A stretch of 64,000 nt of DNA. Source: Posidonia oceanica. Its lineage: Eukaryota > Streptophyta > Magnoliopsida > Alismatales > Posidoniaceae. Within the stretch, counting starts at the first letter, position 1. Each line of letters opens with the position of its first letter. Below are positions 43,882 to 54,741 of the stretch, one piece after another. The position numbers and the translations under genes were made by a program. The stretch covers positions 46,448,001 through 46,512,000 of the forward strand of contig JAZBRS010000035.1 in the NCBI GenBank assembly GCA_037176725.1. The letters run 5' to 3'. The notes under the pieces were generated by a model. The model did not search any database. It had not been told where the DNA came from and saw only the letters and a list, made by a program, of their open reading frames with translations.

Positions 43882-45880
43882 GTCGCCATTCACTTGAGAG
43901 ATCACTAGCATGGCATCACCGTGCACATGCAGCTTCTATGCCTTATGCTCGAGTGCGACCTTCAATCCTAGGATGCACGCTTCATACTCTGCTTCGTTGT
44001 TGGTGCATCTGAAGGTCAGCTTCCTAGCAAAAGGAATCATCTATCCCTGTAGCGTTGTCAGCACTACGGCTATGCCTTGACCCTTCTTATTGACGGCGCC
44101 ATCAAAGTACAGCTGCCACTGCTCTTGGTCTTCAGGGTCCTTCTCACTAGAGTTCTCCATTGCTAAAAGGATGTCCTCGTCAGGGAATTGCGTCTAGAGA
44201 GGTTGATATTCAAGCAAGGGGAAATCAACAATATGATCTGCCACGGCTTGACTCTTCATGGATCTCTGTGTGACGAAGGTGATGTCGTACTGAGACAATA
44301 GCACCCGCCACTTAACACATCTGCCCACCATGGCTGGCTTCTAGAAGAGGAACTTGATGGGGTCATTTTGGCATAGAAGACAAACTGGGTACTCCATCAT
44401 GTAGTGCCTCAGTTTCTGCACGGCCCAGACAAGAGATAGGCAGGTCTTCTCTATAGTGCTATACCTGGCTTCGCATTAATTGAACTTCTTGCTCAGGTAA
44501 TAGATGGCGCACTCCTTTCTACCTGATTCATCATGTTAGCCCAAGACAGCGCCCATGGAATGTTGCTTGGTAGAAAGGTAGAGAAGCAGAGGTCTCCCTG
44601 GCGTGGGAGGAACCAAAACAGGAGGCTTGATCAGAAGCTATTTGATCTTGTCAAAGGCAGCCTGGCACTCCTCGCCCCAGTTGATTTGTGCATTCTTCCT
44701 CAAGAGCTTGAAAATCGGTTCGCAGATAGGCGTGAGCTGCAATGAACCGACTGATGTATTGCAGATGCCCCAGTAGGCCTTTGACTTCCTTCTCAGTCCT
44801 GGTGGGTGGCATCTCCACAATGGCTTTGGCCTTGCTCGGGTCCACTTCAATCCACCTCTTGCTGATGATGTAGCCTAGGAGCTTGCCAGATGATACCCTG
44901 AATACGCATTTGCTGGGGTTGAGGCGCAACTTATACTTCCTCAAACGATCAAAGAGCTTCTTTAGACAAGCGAAGTGAACCTCGGGCTCTTTGGACTTGG
45001 CAATCATATCATCCACGTAAACCTCAACTTCTTGGTGCATGAGGTCGTGGAATAGTGCTGTCATTGCCCTCTGATAGGTTGTGCCAGCGTTCTTCAGCCC
45101 AAATGGCATAACTTGGTAGCAAAAGACTCCCCAAAGGGTGATAAAGGATGTTTTCTTCATGTCTTCTTCTGCCATTCTAATCTAGTTATAGCCGAAGAAG
45201 CCATCCATAAAAGAGAGCATTTTGTGCCCTGCAGTGTTGTCGACTAGGACGTCAATGTGTGGTAGTGGGAAATCGTCCTTGGGACTTGCCTTGTTTAGGT
45301 CCCTATAGTCGATGCACATGCAGACTCGACCGTCTTTCTTGGGCACTAGCACAACATTTGCAAGTCATTCAGGATATAGGACGACCTTGAGAAAACTGAC
45401 ATTGTGCTGCTACATGATCTCTTCTTTGATCTTGAGCAGCCACTGTGGTCTCCATCTTCTTAGTTTCTACTTTACTGGCTTGGCGTCTGAATTCAAGGGC
45501 AGGTTATGCACTACTATTTTGACGTCGAGGCTGAGCATGTCTTCATAGCTCCAGGCGAAGACATCTGCATACACTTTCAAGAATGCAATGACTTCTGCTC
45601 TAGCCTGGGGCGACAGATGGGTGCTAATACGGACCTCTCTGGCTTCTTCGGCTGCGTCGATGTTGACAACCTCCGTCTCCTCTTCGACATGGAGGTTGGG
45701 GCCTTCTGGATCGTCATCGTGGGGCCGGAACTCAGGCGATGGTTCATCATTCTCATCTTCGCCTGTATCATCCTCCTCTCCGTATGCAATGAGTTCCGAG
45801 AGGATCTCCTTCTCAAAGGTGGGGTATGTTATATTAAAGGAGTGTATATGTTCTGCTTCAGGATGGTCACGCTCACCTAA
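43882..45880 (-). pseudogene. E5 reverse transcriptase and RNase H pseudogene
   Basis: Matches E1 5339-7342. VYVDDMIAK is intact in the 44651-45175 stretch. Stops at 43936, 44041, 44194, 44341, 44476, 44536, 44638, 45182, 45365, 45410 and 45467 and a 2-base deletion near 44735 destroy the frame. At the place where E1 has its TGA, this copy still has a Gln codon. Confidence 0.88.
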
Positions 45881-47402
45881 GTGTTTCTATATCCTCGGTG
45901 CGCAACCTCTGCTCTGGCAATCTCTTCTGCCTACTCTGATACTGCTACCGCTACTGGTGCTGCTGCTATCTGTGTTGTGGTCTGTGCTACTGCCTATGCT
46001 ACTACTGATTGTGCTATTCCTGCTTGTGCGGTTGCTGACTGTGCTGTTGCTGCTTGTACGGGTGCTTGCTGTGCTGTTGCTGCTTGTGCGGGTACTTGCT
46101 GTGCTGCTGCTGCTTATGCAGGTGCTTGCTGTGCTGTTGCTGCTTGTGCGGGTGCTTGCTATGCTGTTGCTACTTGTGCGGGTGCTTGCTGTGCTGCTGC
46201 TACTTGTGCGGGTGCTTGCTGTGCTGTTGCTGCTTGTGCGGGTGCTTGCTGTGCTGTTGCTGCTTGTGCAGGTGCTTGCTGTGCTGTTGCTGCTTGTGCG
46301 GGTGCTTGCTGTGCTGTTGCTACTCATGCAGGTGCTTGTTGTGCTGTTGCTGCTTGTGCGGATGCTTGCTGTGCTGGTGCTAGTGCTATTGCTGGTGCTA
46401 TGGCCTCCTCCGCATTTTCTATTGTACTTTCGGGGAATATGTCAGGCTGGCGGCTGATCTGTGTACTGCCGCTTGCTGCGCTGCCTGAGTGGGGCATGCT
46501 CTGCACAAACCATCTAGACCCGCCCCCTGGCTACAGAGTGATTAGCACATCTGGTCTAGTGGGTGCTACTGCTGTTGGATCTTCTTCTAAGACCATGATA
46601 GAGGCATGGTCTTTCTGCCGAGAGGGATCCATGGCTACGGCTTTCCCCTTCCTCATTGCCTGATACTCTGCGATGTACCTTGCCAGCGACACAAGTTGTT
46701 CTTGGAATAGTTGTTCCAAGTCTCCCATCATAAAGTCAACCTAAGCCTCTACAGCCACTCCTTCCTCCTCATCCGAGGGTGAGTCGACGTAGTAGGCGAC
46801 GGTGGCTTCTGGCTCTGGCCTGACTACTAGGTGTTCTGTTGCCTGGGGCACTTGTTCTATTGTTGTTGGTGGGTAGGCTGTCAAGGTCACTGCTGCAACT
46901 AGAGGGGAGGCAGAAGTGCTCCTCCGGAGGACCGATGACCAGGCAGCTGCACCGGCCAACAAGACGCCTGCATCTATTGGTGATGGTGGTTGCACGGCCG
47001 GAGATGCCATGGGGACCTACCACAAGGCTTGATGTCCTGAGGCAGGAGGTTGTATGATTGATGGAGCCACGTGCGTCGCTGGTGATGCGGCTGCTGAAGT
47101 GGGCTGAGTCACGCTGCTGGCAGAACTAACTGACTGACCCGCTAGAAAGGGTGACAGCTATGCTGATGCGACTACGGCCGCGGGCAAATTGGCTAACAGT
47201 GCCTAAGGATGTGCACCTGACTCCGGAGCTGCTGCTGTGGCTATCTGTGATGCTGATGAAACTGCAGAAGGAGGAGAGACTGTCAATCCTGCCACAAGGC
47301 CCACTGATTCTGCTACTGTATCTGTTGAGGGGAGTGCTAGATAAACTGATCGGGATGCTACTGCGCTGAGCTGGACCTCACTGCTAGTCTGGGCTGCTCC
47401 CA
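45881..47402 (-). pseudogene. E5 linker and tail of gag-protease polyprotein
   Basis: From right to left: tail of the gag-PR ORF (SVYLALPSTDT, matching SVYLALPLAET of E1), then AYYVDSPSDEEE, a TAG at 46741, GDLEQLFQEQL, QISRQPDIFP and a repeat-coded A/P/Q-rich linker. Here the gag-PR tail and the pol segment share one reading frame, unlike E1. At about 47403 the sequence switches to LTR sequence (matching 36838 onward), the edge of a large internal deletion. Confidence 0.8.
46021..46380 (-). repeat. Twelve 30-bp tandem repeats in the protease-RT linker
   Basis: Twelve copies exactly in register of TGCTTGTGCGGGTGC + TTGCTGTGCTGTTGC on the plus strand, with few changes. In the pol frame each unit codes ten residues of the form APAQAATAQQ. 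E1 has a related but irregular AAEQSA linker at the same place (about 7400-7560), so the array expanded in this copy or its recent parents. Confidence 0.9.
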
Positions 47403-49137
47403 CGATGCAAACATGTAGAGCAATCAACCACGATGACAAGGAAACTAAAAATCATGCGAAACGGTGGCTTGGGTAACAAGATACACCAGCGCAAAGTCCG
47501 GTCGGTGGGCTGCTAAAGTTGCAGGTTAGTCGCCGCTTGGAGCGGCGTCACCTCTGCAACCGAGCAGTCCAAACAGCGGACTTTGGAGCCAAATCCCACT
47601 CCACACACGATGCAAAGCAAGCAACTAAGTATGCGAAATTAAAGAGAAAACATCTACAATCACAGGGGAACAAACATCAAGCAAAATGATGGCCTGGATC
47701 GCCCGAAGCGTCGGCCCAAAGATTGGGCGACGGCAGTTTGAAGTTGCAGGTCAGTCGCCACTTGGAGCGGTGCCAGACCTGGCAGTCCGATGGACGAACT
47801 TCAACGGCGAATTGCTCGCTCCAGGTGAAGCAGAAAAGGCTGGGGAGGATCGGAGAACGTCGACGACGTTCCCACGAACCCAGCCACACCTTCAGTGTGG
47901 AAAATGTTGGCTTGTGGTACTCCACCCACCTCCACCTCTTTGCGCCGCCGTGGCTTGCCGAAGGCCAGCCGTGTGAGTGGCCAATGACCTGACAAACTGG
48001 CTAGGAAGCTTCAAAGGACCAAGGGGGATGCGAGGAAGTGCTTGCGGGCTGAGAAAAGAGACAGGCGTCTCTTTCCCGCCTCCACCGGCCAATGGCCAGC
48101 GTTGCCGCGCCTCCTCGGCCGTTGGCACGACCAAGAGCGCAAGAAGGTAAGCGGCCAATACAGTCGCGAAGGGAGGAGATCCAGGAACGTTCCCAGACCC
48201 TCAAACATGCAATGGGGGTGAGGAATCAACCTCAGAAGCTCACCGGAGTTGACGGACAGAAATTGGAGTGGGGAGGCCAGCGATGGGTTCGGTGGCAACA
48301 GCGGGCTTGGGAAGGCTTGGGATCACTCGGGGATGCACGGGATCACACAAGGAAGGTGGACGAATGTTCTGGGAGGCTTGAATTTGCTCTGGAGCTCACG
48401 AATTGCGTATGCGGTGTCTATGAGAGTGAGGACGGTGGTGGGTTCTGGCGGTGGCAATTGGGTTTTGTTCAAAGGTTGGCTCTAAGCACGAGGAAGAAGG
48501 GCACAGTGAGGGGCGTGAGAGCGGGTTCTGTGCCGGTGTTTGCAGAGAAGTAAGAGGAGAAGAGAAAGGAAGTAAGTGCAGGCCGAGCGAGGACGACGAA
48601 GTCGTCGATGGTAGGTGGCCGGCGAAGGTGGTGGAAGGAGAGCTGTGAGTGGCAAGTGCCGGCGAGGTGAGTAAGTGCAGAGGGCGAAGTAAGTGGGTCT
48701 TGGCGGCTAGCAGGTGGCCGGAAGTGGGTGAGTAAGTGCAGAGGGGATGGGTGGTGGGAGATGGAGGTCGGCGACGACCGGCAGCGGCCGTGCGGGAAGG
48801 GCTTGGGCGGTGGCCTGAGTTACAGTCGAGTCGCCACTTCATGTGGCGCCAAACTCAGTCACCACTAATCTTGGCAACAGAGTCCAGTCGCCTGTACATG
48901 CGGCGCCTCAATGTGCATCTCAGTAAACTGGGCTGCTAATGGGCTGGGCTTAGGTCAAGTTTGGGTTAGGAATTGGATTTGGCTTGGGAAGTGGAATTGG
49001 ATGGTTTTGGGTTGGGTTTTGGATTGGTTTTTGCAATGGTTTTAGGATTGGTTTTTGCAATGGGTTTCGCTGTGCTACAACGAACAAATCTCTGAAAATT
49101 CCCCAACTAAAAAGTCTGTCAAAATGGGGTGTCTACA
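47403..49137 (-). repeat. E5 5' LTR remnant
   Basis: Corresponds to 36838-38533 of the 3' LTR; the 3' 1.2 kb of the LTR and everything up to the gag-PR tail are deleted. It is diverged from the other copy except for a 249-bp stretch (48196-48444) that is identical to 37628-37876. A short duplication of GGATTGGTTTTTGCAATG lies near 49020-49060. Confidence 0.88.
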
Positions 49138-49509
49138 ACTTGCGAGCGAGATTAGCCTAAAAAGGCCGAACTCTCAGGCGTGTGGGGATGCCTAACACCT
49201 TCCCCATGCATAACAGAAGTCCTTACCCTTTCTCTTGGCCCGCAATAACCATTGTGTCTGCATCCATTGGCACGAGTTATTTCTTTTGCATATCATTGCA
49301 TGCATCTTCATGCACTTTTCCTGGTTTTCCTCGTCTCCCGATAATAAACTAGGTGGCGACTCCATTTTTGCTTTATCTTTTGTTTTCCTTGCCATTTTCC
49401 GATGTTTTCGAGTCAAGCGTCCTTCCTCGGATTCACCATTAGCTGTGACACTTATCGGTCGGTGCACGCGAGCTTTGGCTGCATGTGCCGCGTCGCCAGG
49501 ACGGTCACA
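49138..49509 (+). repeat. E4 LTR, 3' end
   Basis: Continuation of 33763-35590 after E5. It contains the GGGGATGCCTAACACC module (49182-49200), the PBS-like word (49354-49363) and ends ACGGTCACA. No primer-binding site follows, so this is either a 3' LTR or a solo LTR. Confidence 0.75.
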
Positions 49510-50513
49510 CCATGACTTCTAGAAATGCATGTCTTTCATAACATTCAAAATAACACATATCTCTTTAAATCTCAAAGCAAGTCCTTCAAGTTGCTACTTG
49601 TAGTCAAAGTCAAGTATCATGCCTAAGTCTTTCACATTCAAGAAATTAGATCCTTGACCTCTAATTATAAAGGAATCTCCTCAAGAATTCAAAACTAAAA
49701 AGTTAGATCAAGTACCACAAATTTTCAAAAAAATATTCACCTAAAAACCAAAATGTGTTTTTTATACAAAAGTTCCCTTAGCTTTCACAAAATCTGACCA
49801 TGATCCTCCTATCATTCCACTAACCAAGCATAATGAATTTTCTTCCTCTATCACATTTCCTTAGCTACCAATATCCATGAATTTAAATCTCAAGTGTCAC
49901 ACTAAGATAATCAACAGAAGCATTGGAGAATTTCAATTCTTACATACTTCAGATCATTCAGTTAGCAATCCTATAGATATTGTCCCCGATATTTCACCGT
50001 ATGGTTTCTTTGATTCAAATTTATGCCACCTAAATATGATCCTATAGAGTTCATTTTTTTTACTTGTCCAACATCCTAAGGATTTACATGTTGATATTAG
50101 ATTATTATTTGCATTAAGTAACATAAACTACATGGATGTAAACTTACATCACAAGAACAAAGAGTTCCTTTCATATCTTGTAATGTTATGTGTATTATTT
50201 AGGTGATATCCATGCCACCTATTTCAAGGCCTTCATGCTAGACTCACTAAGCTTTTCCATGTTCTTGCTAGTCTATCATTGGACCTATTTATATTACCCT
50301 TACCACTTGATTTTTATGTAATTCTAGATTTTAATGTGAAGGATTGTTACTTGAGTGAGATATTTTTTAGTTTCTCTTTGCCCACAAATATCCATAGATT
50401 CATTTTTCCATGTCAACTTCCATGCCTCCATTGTGCTATCAGTTTTGAGGATCTTTTGTAGAAATATCAAGCATGTAACTCATCGAAATCGAGTTTTTCA
50501 TTATGGGAGAGAA
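49510..50513 (+). pseudogene. Decayed Ty3/gypsy (chromovirus-like) integrase C-terminus
   Basis: AT-rich DNA. In plus-strand translation, patches such as NPIDIVPDIS (about 49970), LHARLTKLF and LPLDFYVILDFNVKDCYL (50240-50350) match the order seen in gypsy integrase ends (NPIDLVP..., KLHAR..., LP.DFGISPTFNVEDLV). It is followed by ATGGGAGAGAA, a polypurine tract, and an LTR. 49510-49950 shows nothing clear. This is a lineage different from the Tat elements and much older. Confidence 0.55.
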
Positions 50514-50845
50514 TGATGAGGATAATTATCTAAATAGTTATATTATATATTTTATCTTGCTATTTAGTTGTAGGGTTATTTATGTCTTTTGTTATTTAAG
50601 CTTTGTAATTGGTTATCCTATATAAGGTAGCCAGCATCCTATTATTGGACAATTTTGATGTTTATTTGAAGTTATTGTTTTTATTATTCTGGAGGTATAG
50701 ATTCGAGTCTCACTTCTTCGAGCAAAGATTAAAGTCTCTTTTTTTTGGAGAATTGGATTGTAGTTTGATCTCCTTGAAGATTGGATTGTATTCCATCTTT
50801 GATTTATCTTGAGATATCTCTTTGTCCCACATCACATGAACTTTA
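50514..50845 (+). repeat. LTR of the chromovirus-like remnant
   Basis: Starts TGATGAGGATAATTATC after the purine tract and has a TATA box TATATAAG (50619-50626). The right edge is uncertain, near 50836-50845. Short LTRs with this kind of start are usual for plant chromoviruses. Confidence 0.55.
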
Positions 50846-50859
50846 TAATTACACTATTC

Positions 50860-51130
50860 TTGTTTGCACAAAATAGTGACTCTTTTATATGCTTTTCTTG
50901 TGGAGAAGAGATCATGACCACCCAGAACATTGACTAGTCTAACAGCATCTCTAAAGTCTCAATGATTGGTAAACTTCATTCCAACTTCAATTTTGGGATG
51001 GTCTTTGTCAAATTCTAGATAATTATCTTCCTCCTTAGAAAAATCATTATATGTTAGTACCTCTTTTCTTCCACTTCTTCAATCTCATCAAGAAAATCCT
51101 CCACTTCCTCTTTAGAACTTGGAGAATAAT
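50860..51130 (-). pseudogene. Mutator-like (MULE) transposase N-terminal remnant
   Basis: On the minus strand an acidic stretch (EEVEDFLDEIEEVEEKR) precedes PKIEVGMKFTNH*DFRDAVR and RKAYKRVTILCKQ. This follows the pattern of the MuDR-type N-terminal domain (k.GmkF.s...fr.Av...., then krv...C). A stop stands where a Trp or similar is expected. Nothing of the catalytic part is present; the LTR remnant abuts it on the left. Confidence 0.5.
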
Positions 51131-51640
51131 CATTACAAATTTCAGGATTGTAAGAGGTTTCAGGGGTTGAGTGGTGCATCAAGAACAAGGTGGGATTCAA
51201 TTTCTAAATATTCTAGTAGTGGAGATTGTGAAATAACCTCTTCAACCCCTATAAATATAAATAAACAACTTTCTCCTTGCATTGATCAAACATGTCCAGC
51301 ACTTCATTATCTAAATCACGGAGAACAAGACCATCCCTTAAACTCTTCCCAGCATCTTACAGTACATAGAGCTTCTTTGCTCTACCCCTTTCAAAATAGA
51401 TTATTTTACAACATGCCATTGAACCATTTCTATAGTGTTTCTTTGGTTAAACATTAAAAAAACCCCAAACATTATTTCTAGTTGGATGTAGTTGGAAACC
51501 ATATGAAAATAGATCAACATTCAATCCATGTACTAAATAAACACCAAGCAACAGAAATGTATATATGCAGTGAAATGTATACATAGGAATATGAGAAGGC
51601 CATTCAATTCTACTAAGGCAAGCCCTTGAGTAGAACCACA
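51131..51640. other. AT-rich DNA without recognised features
   Basis: I see no gene or repeat beyond a possible N-terminal extension of the MULE remnant on the minus strand. Confidence 0.4.
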
Positions 51641-51747
51641 TAGAGGTGTGTAAATGGGGTCGGACTGGGCCAAAGGGAGAGCCCACCTGGGCCCTAAGCT
51701 GCTAGGCTCACGCGGGCTCAAAGTGGAAGACCCTAAGCCTAGCCCAT
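51641..51747. mobile_element. hAT-like element end, truncated
   Basis: TAGAGGTGTGTAAATGGGG followed by GGGCC/GGGCTC-rich sequence resembles the ends of plant non-autonomous hAT elements. It is cut by the LTR at 51748. Confidence 0.4.
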
Positions 51748-53915
51748 TGTAGACACCCTATTTTGACAGACTTTTAGTTGGAGGATCTCTAGAGGCTTGA
51801 TCAGATTGTGGCATGGCGAATCCGAATTCCAAACCTTAAACTCAAGCTTTAAACCTAAATCCCAACCCAACCAAACCCTATTCCTCACCTAAACTCTACC
51901 CTAAACCAACCTTAAACCTTACACAAACACCACCTAAAACAACCCAAAACATTCAAATTACCCAAAATCTAACACCACAAGCCCTCACAAAGCCCCAAAA
52001 CCCATTGGTGGTTCAAGGATAAGGAAATGGGCCTGGATTTCATTGTACAGGCCCAGTCCTCTAGGTTGCATGCTTTGTCGCCACTCTAAGCAGTGACTGG
52101 GTTTGTCCCCAGTGAGAACGGCGACTTTCTGCAACTCAGGCCACCGCTTGAATTTTTTCCCACGTGGCCACCGCCGGTCGTCACCTTTGCCACTCGGCCT
52201 GCCACCACGTCCACTCCCCACGTACTCTCCACTACCTCCACCCACTAGACGCCAATCCCTACTTACTCCCTAGCACCACGTCCCCTCCTCGCCGGCGTCC
52301 TTCCCGCTCTCACCACCGTCACTGACCGGCCACCTGCCACCGACGACCTTCGTCATCCTCTCCTGCCCCGCACTTACTTCCCTGTCATCCCTTGTCATTG
52401 CCCTGACACGGCGACCGTCTTTCTCTCCTCTCCGCCCTCACTGCCACCACCTTCCCCACTTGCTTTGGCCGGTGAACAAAACAAGGGGAACCCATCACTG
52501 TTTCACCACCACACCCACAATCCAGAGCCTCCAAGTGAGAATTCAAGCATCCCAGAGTGTTTCCCATTCTCCCTTGTGTGTTCCCAAGCCTCCCATAGCC
52601 TATCGTTACCACCCGAACCTATCTCCGGTCACCTTCTCCATCTCCGTTCGTCACTCCGGCGAGCCACAGAGGTGAAACACCTCACCCGTTTGCATGCCTG
52701 AGGGTCCAGGAATGTTCCTGGACCTCCTCTCTTCGCGGCTGGATAACCCAGCTGTCCTCTTGCACTCCTAGCCGTCCCAACGGCCAACGATGCACGGCAA
52801 CGCCGACCGACGGTCGGTGGAGGTGGGAAAGAGGCTCCTACTACTTCCCACCACCCGCATCCTCTTCCTTCACCTCCTCCTCGTCCCCACGGCGCTTCAT
52901 AGCCAATTCATTGGGTTGTCGGCCGCTCACATAGCCGGCCCTCAACGAACTCCGGTGGCTCAAAGTGATGGAGGTGGGTGGAGCGGCTCGGACTGCCATT
53001 TTCCACACCGAAGGTGTGCCTGTGATCGTGGGACTTCTGTGAAGCTTCCCCGATCAAATCTGGCCTTTTTGGCTTTGCCTGGAGCACACAGTTCGTCGTT
53101 GAAGTCTGATCATCGGATTGCCAGGTGCGCCGCCCCTCCTAGCGACGACTAGTCTGCAACTTGGATTGCCATCGGCCTAACTTTAGGCCAATGCTTCGAG
53201 CGATCTAGGCCACTATTTTGTATGATGTTTGTATACCTGTGATCGTGGATGAATGGTCTTCAAGGTCATGTATTTAGATGTTTGCTTTGCATCGCATGTG
53301 GTGCGAGATTTGGCATTAAAGTCCGTTGTTTGGACTGTATGGACTACAGGAGTGTCACCTGTTCCACAGGCAACTAACCTGCAATCTTGGCAGTCCATCG
53401 GTCGGACTTTGAGCCAGTGTATCTCCTGACCTAGCCATCCATTGTGATTGATTTTTGTTTCCTTGTGATCGTGGATGACTAGTCTTTAATTCCATGCTTT
53501 TAGTTTTAATCTTGCATAGCCATGGGTGCGGGATTTGGTGATGAAGTTTGGCCTGGACTGCCAGTTGGGTCGCCGCTCACACTAACGACTCGACTGTATT
53601 TTTAACAGTCCACCTGTCGAACTTTAGACCGTTGTATCTCGTGATCCATGTTTCCATTTTGCAAAGCGATTACATAGTTTTAATCTTGGATATGCCATCT
53701 TCATTTCTATGATTTTAGTTTTAAGTTTCGCATTGTTTACATAGCTTTTTATGGCAATGAATGTTACTGTCTGCAACACCTTCGGTCACCTGTCCGAGCA
53801 ACAATAAGCTCTGGCGCCGCTCATAACGGCTACATGGGACGTCGATGCACTGAGGGGAGACATGTGCATCGCTGGTCCAACTGGCAACTTGCACCGTCGC
53901 CGTTCAGTTGGCCCA
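51748..53915 (+). repeat. Truncated LTR of the E3 family
   Basis: Starts TGTAGACACCC and follows the E3 LTR throughout, with AGAG|GTGAAA (52670/52671), a perfect 20-bp palindrome (52704-52723) and the CATGGGACGTCGATGCACTGAGG block near 53835. It loses similarity at about 53915, before the GTGCCTAACACC module; the 3' end is missing. Confidence 0.75.
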
Positions 53916-54741
53916 TCGACGAGTGGCGATCACATCAAGTTGACAACGTCGTGGAAGCACTGTCATCTTCATCTACACACCCCCAAATCCACATCTACAG
54001 AGGCAAAGTTCTCCATGATCCTTGTCTTAAAAAAGAAGTTGCAGCAATGTAGTGATGGAATGGCTGAAATAAAAGTCTTTATAGTGAGACCAGATGAGCA
54101 AGCTAGAGTCTAATGGAAGGTGTTGAGATGTCTTGAACTCTGAACTTTATGTTTATCCCTATTCAGTTACATAGTTCGTGAAGCCCAACATCAAAGTCCA
54201 CTCCACTGAGTTTAGAATGGGGATTTGATTATTGGAGTCTAGTATTTTTGTTTATCTATTATGTATTCACTGTAACTTGGGGAATATATCTATGTTAGGG
54301 TCTACATGATATTTCCTCTGTTCCACGGTAAGGATATACATTGATATTATTTTGTGCTTTGTATCCTCTTTTTTCTAATCCTAATTTCTCCATATAATGG
54401 AGAACGATAAACCTATAGACAGTAATTCTTTTGGGTGAATCATGTAAGTCTTTGTTATATATGTTTGCTTGTCTTTTTCTTTATATCCACAATAGAACGA
54501 TAGAGGTCAAGGAGGGCACTATGTTCCAAATTAAGGCCTTTCTTTGGAAGGAAATAAAAAATGATAAAAATGGTTTCTTGATCACCTAAACTATATTTTT
54601 ACCTTTCCTTAGACTAAGGAATATTCTTAATGTACTATTGAAATGAAATCTTATTATTTCTTGGTTAAGTGATAAAATCTCTTTGTACATCGATAGCTAA
54701 AATCTCATAGTTATATCAATCAATAATAATCATTGCCTTAC
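53916..54741. other. Unrecognised AT-rich DNA left of the solo LTR
   Basis: It has short open stretches without family resemblance. It is the flank into which the solo LTR inserted and continues at 58629. Confidence 0.5.

Larger units (their letters stand above)
35591..49137 (-). mobile_element. E5: decayed Tat-lineage element with internal deletion
   Basis: A minus-strand element flanked by ACATG (35586-35590) and ACTTG (49138-49142), a 5-bp target duplication with one change, inside the E4 LTR. Contents from right to left: 5' LTR remnant, tail of gag-PR, RT/RNase H, integrase, accessory ORF, hairpin array, polypurine tract and 3' LTR. The gene order equals E1. The primer-binding site, nearly all of gag-PR and the last 1.2 kb of the 5' LTR are deleted. 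Coding regions hold at least 16 premature stops. Confidence 0.88.

Noticed and set aside
45881..46663. Long plus-strand open frames rich in Cys/Ala/Leu over the minisatellite
   Set aside because: They are other-frame readings of the 30-bp repeat that codes the pol linker on the minus strand.
53834..54113. Host exon at the end of the truncated LTR
   Set aside because: Two short overlapping frames without family likeness, the first half of which is LTR sequence.
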